Part shown: piece after piece, positions 22,667 through 33,404 of the stretch
Layout of the letters: every line of letters begins with the position of its first letter
How positions within the stretch are numbered: the first letter of the stretch is position 1
Source: Hermatobates lingyangjiaoensis
Lineage: Eukaryota > Arthropoda > Insecta > Hemiptera > Hermatobatidae
Direction: 5' to 3'
DNA length: 64,000 bases
NCBI GenBank assembly: GCA_026182355.1
Contig: JAPFBL010000103.1
Location: 62,001-126,000 of the forward strand
Translations under genes and position numbers: made by a program
The notes under the pieces: model-generated
The model's database searches: none
The model's input: the letters and a program-made list of their open reading frames with translations, nothing else
What the model was told of the DNA's origin: nothing

Positions 22667-22751
22667 GTAGAAGCAATAGTCCCTTGAGCAATGAACATCA
22701 GAGGTGTAACTTTCTAGCAGACCCTCAAAAGGCATTACTGGAAGAGTGGTA

Positions 22752-23149
22752 TCACAATGAAGTGGCACTTCTTCATTACAATGCACACATCGTCGATATT
22801 CATTGCTAGATCAGTCAGTTAATATATGGAATTATACACGGTTGGTAATTATAGACAAGGTCTGCACAAAAACAAAGTTTTATTAAGATAATAACGCGTT
22901 CCAACACGTTTCTTGTTAAAGTTTATATCGTCACATCCTATTCGGTCTCTGCCTTCCCACAATAAGCAAGTATGTCTCCTTGACTTTTCACGTTTTGCTT
23001 TATGATTTTATTATTTAATAAATTATTATCATGTCAATACCCTTATTGTGGACAAACCTGAAGGTATCATTATGCTTTCAAAACATTCTTTACCTGGTGA
23101 CTTTGTTTATTATTTAAGTAACAGAAGGTTATAAAATTAGAACTATACA
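22752..23149. other. Interval without recognised feature
   Basis: Unique sequence between the tandem duplication and the next PLE fragment; no open frame of note. Confidence 0.5.
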
Positions 23150-23980
23150 ATTAGTGGTATGCATGAGTGTGGACGTCGTGCTGTCAGGCATGCCTCACAA
23201 TCAACTCTGATCCCTATTACACTGCCTACTCTAACAATTATATCTACCCATTAAATGTCAAGACTTCCTGAATTTCCCATTTCTGTGCCTACAGACTAGT
23301 AGACTGTATTTTGTGTGATACTTTTTTATGAGTATTTTGCTTCTTCTAAGCTGACCCGTATGAATAGTCATAGGGCTCCCGTTAGTCAGCACAAACTGAC
23401 TAATTTAACAACCTTACTGTTGCCATCCACGCAAAATTTCACGGACTTACCTTCTGTGACTGTTTCCGTGAAGGAATCGTTAAACAAATCTCCAATTCCA
23501 ACGCCATGGTCACTTTGTGGTCTTCTGGAGATTCTCAAATCTATCCTCTTGGTGTTAGAATAACACCTCAAATCAATCTAAAACGATTAGTTTTTTTGTA
23601 AGTTTTATGTTTTTTATAATTATGTTTATAATAGTTATAAATTATTATTTATCTATATTTTTAGCTTTTTGAATTCGATTTCTGTTTTCGTATTTTCTAT
23701 CCTTTAATTTCTTTTTATATTATTAGTTCATTTTACATTATTTAATTTTGATTTTTAGTTACTTTATTTTTTTCCCTTCCCAGCGCATGTTGGCAGCACT
23801 TTTACTACAACTACGACTAAGAGATTCTTCAGTGTGGTTTGGTTCCTCAAGCGAATACCGTTTTTGCATTGCTAAGTGTTTTCTTTTTTGTGTTTCATTT
23901 ATTGATATATATATAGTATTTGGTATACATTAGCAGCAAATTTTCTGGAATACATATCTGGTTGAAATATACCTCAGCTT
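23150..23980 (+). pseudogene. Penelope-like element, diverged endonuclease fragment
   Basis: Translated pieces in shifting frames match the family A C-terminus: GRRAV around 23172, YRLVDCILCDTF (compare YRLDCTQCDSF), then TVAIHAKFHGLTFCDCFREG (compare VATHASSHGLSFNDCFRVQ), and finally VTLWSSGDSQIYPLGVRITP. Several frameshifts and stops are present. An AT-rich 3' stretch follows to about 23980; the element end was not located. Confidence 0.7.
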
Positions 23981-24340
23981 TATAGCTGATTTAATCAAGC
24001 CTTTTTACCATCCGATGTTACACAAGAAATAAGTCCCGTCCAAGTGATATTTAGTGAAGACAGTGACGAAGACACTATTTTTGCCACCCGGGGCAGTCAT
24101 AACGTATCCCTCCCTCCTCTTCAATGGCCTTTGATAATCTGTTAAATATAGTTAATGGGTTAGTTCCACTGAGGTTAGTAATATTAGAATTAGTAATAAT
24201 ACATTCCGTCATACCTCGTAAAGTCTCTGTAACGCTCGACCGGTTTCGGGTCCGCCTGGATCCCATCTTCAAGAGCACCTAACTGACTGTGAGTGTTGTT
24301 TCCCTATAACCTACTTATATATAGTATTTACATTGTGTAA

Positions 24341-24829
24341 TCAGTGTTGTGTGTGTAGGTAATTTTTTTTTTTTTCTATTTCTTTAATTGTTATGTTTTT
24401 TCTTTTATTGCTTATTTCATTATCTATTTCTAGTTCCTTGTGTCGTCTTTTAAATGTTATTAGTGGTTTTGTTAAAATGTCGGTTTGGTGGTTTGTTTGT
24501 TCATTGATTATATTGTCTGTCATTTTATGTTTATATATTTCTATTTGTTCCTGTATGTTCATTCGTTGTCCTTTTTGTCCCGTCTGTAGTAAGTCCATTG
24601 TGTTTTCCATACTGTCTGGGTTATGTCCAAATTTGTTTAAGTGGTGTGCATAGTTTGATCTGTTTGTGTTGTTGGTGTAGTCTTTAATGTGTTCTTTGAA
24701 TCTGTCTTTTAGTGTCCTTCCCGTTTGCCCGATGTAGTTTTTACCGCAATCTTTGCATTTAATCCTGTATATTCCGCTTTTTTCGAATTTGTTATCTTTG
24801 TTCTCTGTTGTGTTGTTTGTGATTTGGTT
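24341..24829 (-). CDS. GIY-YIG endonuclease domain, PLE family B (left arm)
   Basis: Open frame from the palindrome centre to a stop at 24341. It begins NQITNNTTENKD, then GIYRIKCKDCGKNYIG, QTGRTLKDRFKEH, SNYAHHLNKFGHNPDSM, and an E-containing helix NIQEQIEIYKHK. It has IGQTGR where the right arm has IGETGR, and a C-terminal extension (KEIEKKKNYLHTQH) in place of KKHNN because of an A-run length difference. The upstream reverse transcriptase is absent, so this is a domain fragment and not a full gene. Confidence 0.7.
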   Translation of the reverse strand, partial: NQITNNTTENKDNKFEKSGIYRIKCKDCGKNYIGQTGRTLKDRFKEHIKDYTNNTNRSNYAHHLNKFGHNPDSMENTMDLLQTGQKGQRMNIQEQIEIYKHKMTDNIINEQTNHQTDILTKPLITFKRRHKELEIDNEISNKRKNITIKEIEKKKNYLHTQH

Positions 24830-25290
24830 TTAAATACACTATAAACCAAATCACAAACAACACAACAGAGAACAAAGATAACAAACTCGAAAAAAGCGGA
24901 ATATACAGGATTAAATGCAAAGATTGCGGTAAAAACTACATCGGGGAAACGGGAAGGACACTAAAAGACAGATTCAAAGAACACATTAAAGACTACACCA
25001 ACAACACAAACAGATCAAACTATGCACACCACTTAAACAAATTTGGACATAACCCAGACAGTATGGAAAACACAATGGACTTACTACAGACGGGACAAAA
25101 AGGACAACGAATGAACATACAGGAACAAATAGAAATATATAAACATAAAATGACAGACAATATAATCAATGAACAAACAAACCACCAAACCGACATTTTA
25201 ACAAAACCACTAATAACATTTAAAAGACGACACAAGGAACTAGAAATAGATAATGAAATAAGCAATAAAAGAAAAAAACATAACAATTAA
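24823..25290 (+). CDS. GIY-YIG endonuclease domain, PLE family B (right arm)
   Basis: Open frame ending at TAA 25288-25290. Key residues: GIY (from 24898) and YIG ten residues later with CKDC between; Arg in TGRTLKDRF; His in KEHIKD; the downstream Glu in QEQIEIYKHK. These are the conserved positions of GIY-YIG nucleases, and the CxxC between GIY and YIG is usual in Penelope-like elements. About 150 residues, matching the size of a PLE endonuclease domain. No start codon of its own is expected, since in intact PLEs it is fused after the reverse transcriptase. Both arms keep the domain intact, suggesting young copies. Confidence 0.75.
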   Translation, partial: FGFKYTINQITNNTTENKDNKLEKSGIYRIKCKDCGKNYIGETGRTLKDRFKEHIKDYTNNTNRSNYAHHLNKFGHNPDSMENTMDLLQTGQKGQRMNIQEQIEIYKHKMTDNIINEQTNHQTDILTKPLITFKRRHKELEIDNEISNKRKKHNN

Positions 25291-25441
25291 AGAAATAGAA
25301 AAAAAAAAAAAAAAAAAAGGGAAACAACACTCACAGTCAGTTAGGTGCTCTTGAAGATGGGATCCAGGCGGACCCGAAACCGGTCGAGCGTTACAGAGAC
25401 TTTACGAGGTATGACGGAATGTATTATTACTAATTCTAATA

Positions 25442-28430
25442 ATCTGTTAAACCCCGAAAATCCAGAAACTTCTCAAAATATTTATTTTCATGTAATTACA
25501 ATCAAGGACCTAATTTTAGACTGTTGTTATTAGTCCTAGACTTTCATCTTATTACAGTACATTACATATACAGTTGTCATAAAAAATAAACCAAACATTT
25601 TTAAAACTAAAGCTTATAATTCAAATCATAAAAAAAAATTAAATTAAATTAACTGGCTACGCAAAAAAATATAATAAACTTTCAATCCCTTTAGCAAACT
25701 AGTTCAAAATATTTAAAATAAATTTATTTTTAATTTGCAAATATTACAGCGGGGAAATCCCTTTAAACAGTATTTCACACATAAAACATAATAACAATTA
25801 CGACCTGAAAAACTGATTTTGTTACAAAATTTCAGATTTTTTGTTACCTTTTTATGGCTTTTCGTTTTCTATTTTCCATTTGTAACCCCTCCTTGAAAAA
25901 TATTTTCTGAATTTCAAATTAACCAAAATGCCCCCCCCCCCCCGCCTTGCTACGCGACTGAGTGAAAATAAACACAGATCGCAAAACACAAAATTCTATA
26001 TTGCAAATTGTTTACACTTATTAAATAATAATAGAATTCTATTATTGCAGGTGGACATTAATTCTACAATTTTGCTTGTAGTTGTAGTAACGAACTCAGT
26101 TAAAATATCATTACTTTACAAATAAACAACAAGGTTTATGAATGAAAGATGTGGATCGTGTAAATATGAAAATTTTTAATGTTAGTTGAACATTGAGAAG
26201 AAGAGTTGAGCATTCTATCACACTTAACTGTCTTGTTAGGGAGACCATAATGGGAGTAATTAAGTCTGTTTTACTGCCTGGCGAGGTACGTTAATTAATG
26301 AACTGTAATTTACTTCTCAAACTGCTATCCATGATAAACTCTGGATAAACAAATGTGATCGACCGTAGAGTGAGAGAGAAATTTGTTAAAGCTCCTTTGA
26401 AAAGCACTCTGAGATGGCAGTACGATGTTCCACATATAAAGACATTTAACTTTCATCTATGATTTGTTAAAAATAAACCCTATCGCTTTGAACTCATCTT
26501 TGACCTCTGAGGAAAATTGGAGTTTCAGGTGTTAAAACCAAACCCCTTCGTTTAGTATGAGAAATAATTGATATTTTCTGAATTATTTTGTGTATTCTCC
26601 ATGAGATCAGAGTAGTTGTAGTTTTAACACTTTGACATCATCGCAACTTAAATATTTTTATCATTAAGGTAAGCATAACTAAAATAGTTTGTATCCTAAG
26701 ATTCGTAACAGTATCTTCAAAAACTTTCAACATATAATAAATCTGGAGTTACATTTATAGAAATGAACAATAGTCACTTTAGAATAAAGAAGTGTTGTGG
26801 AAAATACCATCTGACACGTCCAGTTTCTCGCAATAACCCTGGAGCTACAATAACCATATATCTTAGACTAGGCCTTGGCTTAAGATTTACGTTGTATTTT
26901 TTAACAACCTGATGGGAACCGTGATAGACCTTCTAACACATCCTGAAAGGACAATGACTCTTTGGTCAGAGGCAACTAGTATCGCCTAGGAAAGGTAATC
27001 ATTTAGGAGAACTGAAAAATAAATGAGCTAGGGTTTTAATGAATTCTCACCCCAGGGTTGAGTCTTATTTCAACATTCAAGTGGCAACAGAAAAACAAAG
27101 TACTCTAATGAATTTAGTTCATCCCCATTGCTTTGTTCTTGATATTCTGTAAATATATGAATAATTCATATTAATTAAACTGTGATATGTTAGAAAATTG
27201 TGAAATAGTATTACTTTTCACTTTTTACCATGATTACGTCAGTAATCAGTTTTTGCTTAAGTATAGCCTTGATTTATTGTTTTAGTTAATTTTTGTTGTT
27301 TGAGCCGTTCATTTCCCGGTTGTTTTCGTGTTTTCCCGCCTTTAGGAGGGAGAGTTTGTAGTCTGTTAGAAAGATCGTGGATCTCAACTTTTTCCCCATT
27401 TCAAAGACTTGCCAAAACAGTTACGTTTGCCAGTGACTACATTATTTTCGGAAATTATTTCCATTACATCCATTTGGAGAATTACAATCCTTTTTGATTT
27501 GCACCCAATTTTCTAAATGGATTATGCGCCCTAATCACTTGAAAAAAACCTATTGAAAAAGTATAAATAATCAAACCCCTTATTTTTTTACAATCATTTC
27601 AAGGCTTGAATATAATCTGTGTATGTTCAGGATTTTGAAAAAAAAATGTTGCTAAAATGCTTTAGAAAAAATGTTGACTTCTAAAATAATTCATTTAAGG
27701 AGATTCAAGGATTTTTCACTCTTGAAGAGATGAAAAATACGTATAAAGAGAAATTAATTAACTATTCTCTGTTAACTTTTAACATGTTAATTACATAAAT
27801 ATGTTGAAACAATCATCCCATAAACTGGGAAGATTCCAAGGAATGGATATTTTTCTCTTCTGATATCGAAGGAAACTTTGTAGAAAGTTCCCTGATGAAG
27901 TATCATTTTGAAAAACTCATCAGTGCAAGTCATAGTCTATTTCTACTAGATAAAGTCTTAATTCAAGGCATATTTAAGCAAGTTAGGCGTGTGGGTGATG
28001 TTTGAAATGTGTTTTGGGACATGAACTCTGACTGAAATATTCATTCTACTCAATAGTTTAATTTTTGTTTTATTTATTTTTTTTCTCCTTTTGTTCTTGT
28101 TTCATTTATTTATATCTTATAGCTTATTTTCTTATAAATTAATTATTATCATTTAAAAATTATTGTTTTTAATGTATTAATTGTTATATATTTATTTATC
28201 TTCTTAGAGTTTTCATTTCATTGTTTATTTTTATTGGCTATTTTTTCTTGTCAAGTTCTATTGTAACTTGAATTTTCAAGCTGTTTTGTTACCTTCCTTC
28301 TGTATAATTTTACATTACCTTCTTTGTTTTTCTTTGTTTGCTCTTTGATGTGAAAAACTCAGAAGAAGTGAAAGTTCTTGGAGCATTTATTTCCATTGTT
28401 TTCCTTTTTCTTTGTTGTTTTGTACTTCAA
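25442..28430. other. AT-rich interval without recognised gene
   Basis: Contains a 13-base C run (25931-25943), short unsupported open frames (25928-26125, 27300-27497) and no repeat linked to the rest of the window. Splice-like signals occur at background frequency. Confidence 0.45.
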
Positions 28431-28434
28431 AAGT

Positions 28435-29014
28435 ATACCTTGAGTGAACAGGAAACGATCTAATACAAATAGGGAAGTGCTAGCACTTAGAGCCTCAAAT
28501 TTTTTATATCAAGCGTCATCAGGAGAATAAATGAAGGGACTACAAGGTCAGGTCAGCTATGTATATCGCACTATTTAACTTCTGGTTCATTGGATGGAAA
28601 GAATAGTAATTCAGTATTCTTCCAGCACTGGTAGGTTTTGTTTAATAATCGGTTAAAATGTTACCATTTCCTCCTCTTATAACTTTTATATCAAGGAATG
28701 AGAGAATTCCATTTTTTCTACCTCATATGTGAATTTACGTCGTTTATGATATGAATTAAATAATTTCAATACATAATCTAATTTCTTTTTTTCAATAATA
28801 AAAAACAAATCATCCACATAGAGTTTCATGAATTTTACAATTGAGCCTGACTCACTTTTACACTACTTTAGTAATTCAATCATTACTATGTTAGCAAGAA
28901 CTGGTGTTATTGGAGAGCCCATAGGCAGTCAAAACTTTTGTTTATATATAACTCCATTAAATATAAAATATCGGGTTTCACAAATAAGATTTAGAATGAA
29001 TAAGAATTTCTGTT
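28435..29014 (-). mobile_element. Penelope-like element, reverse-transcriptase part and 3' end
   Basis: Minus-strand fragment: the RT core (29014-28560) followed downstream by a CTGATGACGCTTGATAT segment (about 28524-28508), a PLE-terminus-like phrase in which GAAA is not preserved. The 5' side is cut off abruptly by the (TA)n tract at 29024-29101. The family cannot be tied to A or B because the endonuclease is absent. Confidence 0.75.
28560..29014 (-). pseudogene. PLE reverse transcriptase, catalytic core fragment
   Basis: Translation shows FIFNGVIYKQKF-stop-LPMGSPITPVLANIVM, the QxxGxPMGSPLSPxLANxxM block of PLE and related reverse transcriptases with the Gly replaced by a stop; then KFMKLYVDDLFFII with the YVDD catalytic motif at 28820-28809; then DYVLKLFNSYHKR and KFTYEVEKM. 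Further on, LLNKTYQCWKNTELLFFPSNEPEVK resembles the WYRKPTxSGRxLNxxSxHP block. At least two in-frame stops. The substrate in intact elements is the element RNA primed from nicked DNA. Confidence 0.85.
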
Positions 29015-29023
29015 TTGTGATGG

Positions 29024-29065
29024 CAATATATATATATATAATATATATATATATAGATGGCATAC

Positions 29066-29101
<36 letters not shown>
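29024..29101. repeat. (TA)n microsatellite, interrupted
   Basis: TA repeats with a short unique island (GATGGCATAC) between two tracts. It separates the RT fragment from the next PLE end. Confidence 0.9.
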
Positions 29102-29105
<4 letters not shown>

Positions 29106-29315
29106 ATTTCACATAAACACGTGAAATAACAATCAATGATCAAACCACAATAAGAAATGGAAAAACAAGACTAAGATCTTTCAACCGTAACAAGCGGTCT
29201 TCGTAAGAGTCTGCATCTAGTGTTCAGTTGGGTTTTTGACTCTGACGAAGACCGCTTGTTACGGTTGAAAGATCTTAGTCTTGTTTTCCCATTTCTTATT
29301 GTGGTTTGATCATTG

Positions 29316-29318
<3 letters not shown>
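29102..29318 (+). mobile_element. Palindromic PLE end, hammerhead family C
   Basis: Same module as 8688-8862: left arm 29102-29212 (minus-strand core) and right arm 29227-29318 (plus-strand core CTGACGA at 29242-29248, GAAA at 29267-29270, then GATC). The left-arm core has TTCGTAAGAG, i.e. a mutated CTTACGA on the minus strand. The outer left segment (AAGATTTCACATAAACACGT) matches 40886-40912 in inverse. (TA)n flanks both sides. Confidence 0.7.
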
Positions 29319-29344
<26 letters not shown>

Positions 29345-29346
<2 letters not shown>

Positions 29347-30250
29347 CTTGATAAACAGAAATACGAGTTCAAAATTCAAGAGGAGTAACACACAGAATAA
29401 ATAATCACACTTACAAACTCAAATTTGAAAAGCGGAAGGGAGTAGACGCAGCGGCAAGTAACTGACCCGGCAACGACAGTGCTGCCCTCCGTACTCGGTC
29501 TTAAAATAATAGAATTAAGAGAAGATAAATGAGAAGTTCAGATAAGCAGTACAAGTTGGGTAAATATAAAAGAATCAAAGGGAATTGGAGAAAAATTTGA
29601 AAGAAAGAAAAAATAAAATCAATATAGAATTGTATACATAGAAAAAGGATTAGTGTAAAAAAATTATCGTAAAATATATAAAAAAATATATAAATTAAAT
29701 AAAAAATCATAGGCTATAAAAAACAAACTGAATTGATCATAAATAATAATAGAGAAGAGAAAAATAAATCAATACAAACAAATATACCTGCAATAGTAAA
29801 GAAAAGGTAGAGACTAGATAATAAATAAACATAGGAAACTAGTTAAGAATACAAAAACAATTAAGAAAAGACAAACAAATATATACAAAAGATACGAAAG
29901 AGGAAAAAAGAAATAAATACTAGGGAAAAAAATTGTCTCTTTTTTGTGTGTCCTTAATTAAAAATTATATATATAACACATAATTTTTTTTATAGAGGTT
30001 TGGTCCAGTGTCAAGCAGTTAAAAACCTTTAACTCAATTATTCATCTATATTTTTTGCCATATTCAGGGTACACATCAGAGAAAAATAGTGTTGGACATA
30101 TTGTATATTATATATTTTACTGAAATATTTTTTATTATTTTTACTATTTCTTTCTTGGATTTTCATCATGCTGGTTAAATATGTTCGTTATTAATTACTA
30201 GAATTTGAGATGGATTGTTAGTATGATGTTTAATGTAGGGATGGATGATA
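29345..30250. other. AT-rich, A-rich interval without recognised gene
   Basis: The plus strand is strongly A-rich. The phrase CACACTTACAAACTC near 29403 recalls the PLE-terminus-like repeat at 3421 and 17190. No credible open frame. Confidence 0.4.
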
Positions 30251-30660
30251 GATGATGATTAAATCATTGGTTTTTGTAAATCATAAATGAAATGAAAAGG
30301 AGTGGGGATGGTGATGATGAGTTGCTCTGCCTCATCACCATGAACAGCATGACCTGATGAGGTGTTGAGCCGGAGATGACAGAGGATTGTGGGGCCGGCT
30401 TGGGCGTGGGGAACACGTGGGAAGCCGGCTCGATCAATACCCTCTACCACCTTGCCACTTTGTAGGTCACGCTCTTGATGACACCTTGATCTGGTAAAGC
30501 CATTCTAGTGTATCTCTTGTTTGTAACTTGTGTCAAAGTGTACTGATTGCTTTTGTTTTCTTTCTTTACTACAACTAAAAGAATGTAATCAATTCGCTTA
30601 AACGCTTTACCAAGGGTTGGAAGTAAGACTCCTTCTTGATTTGACACTCTTTAGACATGG
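30251..30660 (-). other. GC-richer block with two overlapping unidentified minus-strand frames
   Basis: One frame (30510-30259) reads through RDLQSGKVVEGIDRAGFPRV and on to HFIYDLQKPMI; another (30647-30444) ends VTYKVARW. They overlap in different frames, so at most one is real. Base composition is clearly less AT-rich than the flanks, which is why I list it. No domain is recognised and no convincing splice acceptor is visible. It may be an exon, a pseudogene or part of an unknown repeat. Confidence 0.2.
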
Positions 30661-30968
30661 CCAAGTCTTATCAACAGAGACACATTATGTCACCCATCCA
30701 ACTGCTAATTATTCCCAATGTTGCTTAACCTTGAGAACCCGCATATTCAGTACGATTATGACAATTATTACAAAGTATTTTTAAAGCAATTTGATTTCAT
30801 ATTAACTGATTTTTTTTTTAGTTTTCATTTCCTTAAAACTCATGTTCCATACTTCGTGAATACCTATGGTAGGTGATTAAGAAAAGTTCAAAGACTAGTG
30901 TCCCTTAAGATTTATTTCGGATGGGAACTATGAACAACATGTTTTCCTCTTCCAAGTAAGGTTTGAAG

Positions 30969-31578
30969 TAGGGTTTGTCGGTTTTTAAAAACCTGTTTTT
31001 TGAAGAAAATTATGAAATTCGAAAACCGGTTTTTTAGTAGAAAATATCGGTTTTCAATGTAAGAATAACACTTTAAAAAAATTTGAAAATGACAAATGTA
31101 GTCAAATGAACCAGATTGATGAAAACACTGTTGCGAGCGGTTTGGTTCTTGGAATCATATCGGTCCGATTTAATAATATGGTTATTATAAAAATATATTG
31201 TTTTTATTTATTCGAACCTTTTGCTGAATAACTCGTTTCACTATTATAAATATATTTACATCCTTATATATAAAAATTATGCAGAAACAACGAATAATTG
31301 TTTTTAAAGTTATTTAATCCTGGTCAACTATTATTTCTTTGTTCTACTAAATTGCGTTAGAAAAAATTACTATCAATAAAATTGAACAGTAAATAATTTC
31401 AGTCAAAAACTGCTTTTAATCACTCTAAATTTGCTGTTAAAATTTTTTGTTCAAATTACAGAATATTTGAGCAAAAAAAAATTCTTCAAAACATTCGAAA
31501 CCAGTTAAAACCGGTTTTCTGGAGAAAATACTATTCGAAAGCCGGTTTTCTAAAATGTCGGTTTTTGTATAAACCCTA
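30969..31578. mobile_element. Non-autonomous hAT-type element
   Basis: 610 bp bounded by TAGGGTTT at 30969 and AAACCCTA ending at 31578, the start of terminal inverted repeats rich in GTCGGTTTTT and AAAACCGGTTTT blocks. Flanking octamers GTTTGAAG (30961-30968) and GTTTGTAG (31579-31586) match at 7 of 8 positions, an 8-bp target duplication as made by hAT transposases. The interior is AT-rich with no coding region. Confidence 0.8.
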
Positions 31579-31589
31579 GTTTGTAGAGT

Positions 31590-33400
31590 ATTATTGCACT
31601 TTTCCATCCCAGTCAATCACTCTGCTATATTCCCCTGAAATATTTCTTCCGGGATGGGCTTTTGGATTTCGTTAGCTTCTTCAATATCGTCCTTCTCTTG
31701 GGGACGAGTGAATAGATACACAGATTTTCCTCTGACCAGCTAATGATGGCTCTGTCCAGAATGTCTGTTTGGTTTCAAAATTTGACTCTCACAGACTTAG
31801 GACATACATATAGATGTCTCATTGAACACGATGGAGTATTCTCTGTTCAAGGGCTTTTCTTCCTATCTTCTCAAATCTGCTAAAAATAATTTGTTTTAGT
31901 AACAACGAAAAACATATGTTCAACTTAATTTCAACAATGGACTGAAGAACAAGGAAGAAAATATCAAATGATAAAGTGAAAAAAATTTATTATCATAAAA
32001 TTGTTCATTGTATTACTGGTAGGTTTGTGTTAGAATTAAAACAAAGAACTTTCATTTTTTTTTTTGCAGGATATTCATAACTATTTCAAAACTTGTTAGA
32101 AATATATTTTCAAAGGAATATACTATCAACTATCACGTTATTATAGATTTTACTTTTTAAGGTTTCTATCACATTAAAAAAAACCTGATTTTTATAGGTT
32201 AGATGAGATGGCAGAAAAAAATCTTTCCAATATATGCTCCTTTCCTTATCTTTGCTGTTTTGGACCAGTTCCAGCCAGTTAGGGGGTAAATCTGAATCGT
32301 TTTCTAAAGATTTTGGTATCTTCAGTGCATTCATAATCTTCTAACTTCCTTAAATCCTATATAATTAATAATCAATTATATTAATAGTAAATTATATTTG
32401 AGTTAGTTCGGCATACATATTAAACAACTTTCCATTCACCCTCCATAATCCCATTATATATTTTTGTTTATACCAATTTTTTTTTTACCCTAAAATGAAC
32501 AATCTTGTTTAGATATCTTCCGATAAGATGAAGCTTTCGAATGATTTAAAAGAAAAATTGAATTTTACTTGCTTTCTTAAAAGAAGAAATTAGATTAAAT
32601 TGAGGTTGGGAGAAAGAATACTTCCAAAAATTCTAAAGACAAAATGAAGTTAAAAAAATACGTAATGGAATCAAAGTCTGTGGATTTCTATTGCGTTGAA
32701 ACAAAATTAACTTATTGATTTCTTAAATCCAATAGCAGTAATATAAAAGGGAAGAAAAGAATGAAATATTTTTATTACGTGAATACGAAATGTTTTCCGT
32801 GTATAAAATATTATACTATGAAGAAAACACCAACAAATTCTATTTCTTCCTTCTTACCGACTTTTCTGTTGATATTTTTTGTTTTTTCTGTTAAAAATTT
32901 TGAAAATCAGTTTATTTTGTTCGGATTAATTTTTTTTTATTTAAAAACTATTATATTTGTAAAATAAAAATGATTATTTTATATGCTAAATAACTATAAT
33001 TCTTGAATTTTATTAAAAACGAGTTGATGAACCCGACAATGCAGTAGAAAATATATAAACAAGAAAATATCTTAACAAACAAATCGAAAGTATAGATATT
33101 TTAATTAACAGTGTAAGCTTTCAGAATTTCATGTAAATTTAGGAAACTTATATTTTAAGTCACCCATCTACAATTAAATGCTTCATTTGGAACATTTTTG
33201 TCTATGTAAACTTCATATTTGAATCGAACAGTGATGGAGTGAAAAATCTGAAGTCATATACTCTCAGTTTTAAAACGTATTTTCAAAATCATTTTCAAAC
33301 AATGAATTTGTCTTCTTTTCTTTCAATAGGTCGTCACCATTTTGTCAGTTATAAGGAAGATGTAATAATTATTATGGTACAATGTCATCAGTGACTACAT
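31590..33400. other. AT-rich interval without recognised gene
   Basis: Small frames at 32110-32334 (minus) and 32761-32967 (plus) lack recognisable domains. Confidence 0.5.
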
Positions 33401-33404
33401 ACGC

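Larger units (their letters stand above)
19431..22751 (+). repeat. Tandem duplication, unit 2
   Basis: A 3321-bp direct repeat of 16127-19430. The junction keeps a 3-base match, GTA, shared by the sequence before unit 1 (GATGTA) and the end of each unit (GTGGTA). After 22751 unique sequence resumes. It contains the second PLE copy (19431-20390), the second hammerhead-like core (about 21700-21735) and the second composite SINE (22258-22666). Confidence 0.95.
24182..25441. mobile_element. 1.26-kb palindrome of two inverted PLE endonuclease copies (family B)
   Basis: Left arm 24182-24830 and right arm 24843-25441 are near-identical inverted copies around a 12-base spacer. The outer segments contain GTGCTCTTGAAGATGGGATC and ACCGGTCGAGCGTTACAGAG in the right arm and their complements in the left. 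The left arm has about 55 extra bases (around 24304-24361) next to the poly-T. Each arm encodes the same GIY-YIG domain. The two reading frames diverge from the centre outward. Confidence 0.9.

Noticed and set aside
24393..25286. Membrane-protein-like frames (FFLLLLISLSISSS) on the antisense of the palindrome
   Set aside because: They are the complements of the Lys/Asn-rich GIY-YIG frames.
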